From Actinomycetes bacterium (GTDB lineage Bacteria; Actinomycetota; Acidimicrobiia; Acidimicrobiales; Bog-793): a stretch of 12,817 nucleotides of DNA. A model generated the notes under the pieces. That model did no database searches. It saw only the letters and a list, made by a program, of their open reading frames with translations, and was not told the DNA's origin. How positions within the stretch are numbered: the first letter of the stretch is position 1; every line of letters begins with the position of its first letter. A program made the position numbers and the translations under genes. The stretch spans positions 1-12,817 of the forward strand of contig JAKAOD010000030.1 of the NCBI GenBank assembly GCA_021823365.1, in the 5' to 3' direction. Positions 12,343 to 12,817 of the stretch are shown in pieces.

Positions 12343-12817
12343 CTATGTCTTCCTTGGCGCACGCCGATGACCTCGCACCGATGTCCCGTCCTTCTTGGTG
12401 TACGGCCGCACGAGTACGGTCCCATGACCGCCCGAGCCTTCCGCGACCGGCGTGAGGTCGACCGGAGCGGCGGCCCCGAACATCTCCCTGCTCGGCATCA
12501 GCAGGCGAACGCCATCCTCGGCCACCTCGAAGGCATGGGTCGCCGCCATCTGCGCTCTCGCCCCCTCGAGGTCGGAGAAGTCGATGCGAGCGGTCCAGTC
12601 ATTGGCGAACCGAAGCGCCTTTATGAGCACCGAAGGGTCTTCCTGTCGCGAGAGTCGTCGTAATGCCCCGAGGTAGTCGTCGCGGAACACGGTGGGGATG
12701 ACGGTGCGCATCTGCCCTGCCGCCTGGAGCTCGGCGTTCATCATGATCCTGGCGAGGCGGCCGTTGCCGTCGTCGAAGGGGTGGACCTCGGACACGACGA
12801 ACATGACCATGACCGAG
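12343..12817 (-). CDS. Fic-domain protein (putative AMP-transferase), N-terminus outside window
   Basis: The minus-strand frame is open through the right edge and ends with TAG at 12343-12345, giving the last ~157 residues. HPFDDGNGRLAR is a perfect Fic core (HxFx[DE]GNGRxxR): His is the general base, the Asp binds magnesium and the GNGR loop binds the nucleotide phosphates. Fic enzymes transfer AMP or other groups to target proteins as toxins or regulators. The following RTVIPTVFRDDYLGALRRLS is typical of the helical C-terminal part of Fic-family proteins. No inhibitory [ST]xxxE[GN] helix is visible, but it may lie in the missing N-terminus. The extreme C-terminus, RPYTKKDGTSVRGHRR, is a short motif I know from many phage and conjugative-element proteins (Y-T-x-K-D-G-T-x-V). 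The internal Met at the edge is not the real start. Confidence 0.85.
   Translation of the reverse strand, partial: SVMVMFVVSEVHPFDDGNGRLARIMMNAELQAAGQMRTVIPTVFRDDYLGALRRLSRQEDPSVLIKALRFANDWTARIDFSDLEGARAQMAATHAFEVAEDGVRLLMPSREMFGAAAPVDLTPVAEGSGGHGTVLVRPYTKKDGTSVRGHRRAPRKT

Noticed and set aside
1..12817. CRISPR array, tRNA, rRNA or insertion sequence
   Set aside because: No regularly spaced repeats, no tRNA T-loop with matching acceptor stem, no transposase motifs or terminal inverted repeats were seen.

Overview
The window is high-GC DNA (about 70% in the helicase genes by hand count of sample lines) with GTG/ATG starts and a WhiB-family regulator, a protein family essentially confined to Actinomycetota and their phages. 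The gene mix suggests an accessory region: an integrated plasmid, conjugative element or large prophage. It includes a SLOG/DUF2493 fragment, WhiB, proteins with short terminal tags, a nuclease/helicase set, a HEPN protein, a zincin and Fic. No integrase, terminase, portal, relaxase or att site is visible, so the element type is open.

Left part (1-2395): the 3' end of a SLOG-family gene and whiB sit tandem. Next comes a gene whose product is a short N-terminal tag followed by about 24 hexapeptide repeats (a left-handed beta-helix). A lower-GC membrane-anchored protein gene runs on the minus strand, followed by what looks like a frameshifted lipoprotein gene.

Centre (2395-8327): a DNA-processing module arranged around a 75-bp divergent intergenic region. 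A Cas4/AddB-like PD-(D/E)XK nuclease with an apparent Fe-S cluster is on the minus strand. Its last third carries an internal start with a perfect Shine-Dalgarno. On the plus strand an XPD/DinG-type Fe-S helicase is translationally coupled (TGATG) to an SNF2-family ATPase. Together these supply end resection and duplex unwinding or remodelling, consistent with replication/recombination of a mobile element or with defence.

Right part (8328-12817): a low-GC HEPN-family gene with an RX4H motif, a poorly coding stretch, a classical SDR oxidoreductase, another sparse stretch, and a small zinc-ribbon-like protein. A perfect 30-bp palindrome follows. After it lies a gene with the same 5' box and N-terminal tag as the beta-helix gene, here fused to a zincin-like metallopeptidase domain. 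A convergent Fic-domain gene runs off the right edge.

The most notable signal is that two otherwise unrelated genes 10.5 kb apart (515-1144 and 11048-12310) share both an upstream 11-bp box and a 29-residue N-terminal module (22 of 29 identical by hand count). This suggests a mobile 5' cassette that puts cargo proteins under common control and possibly common targeting.
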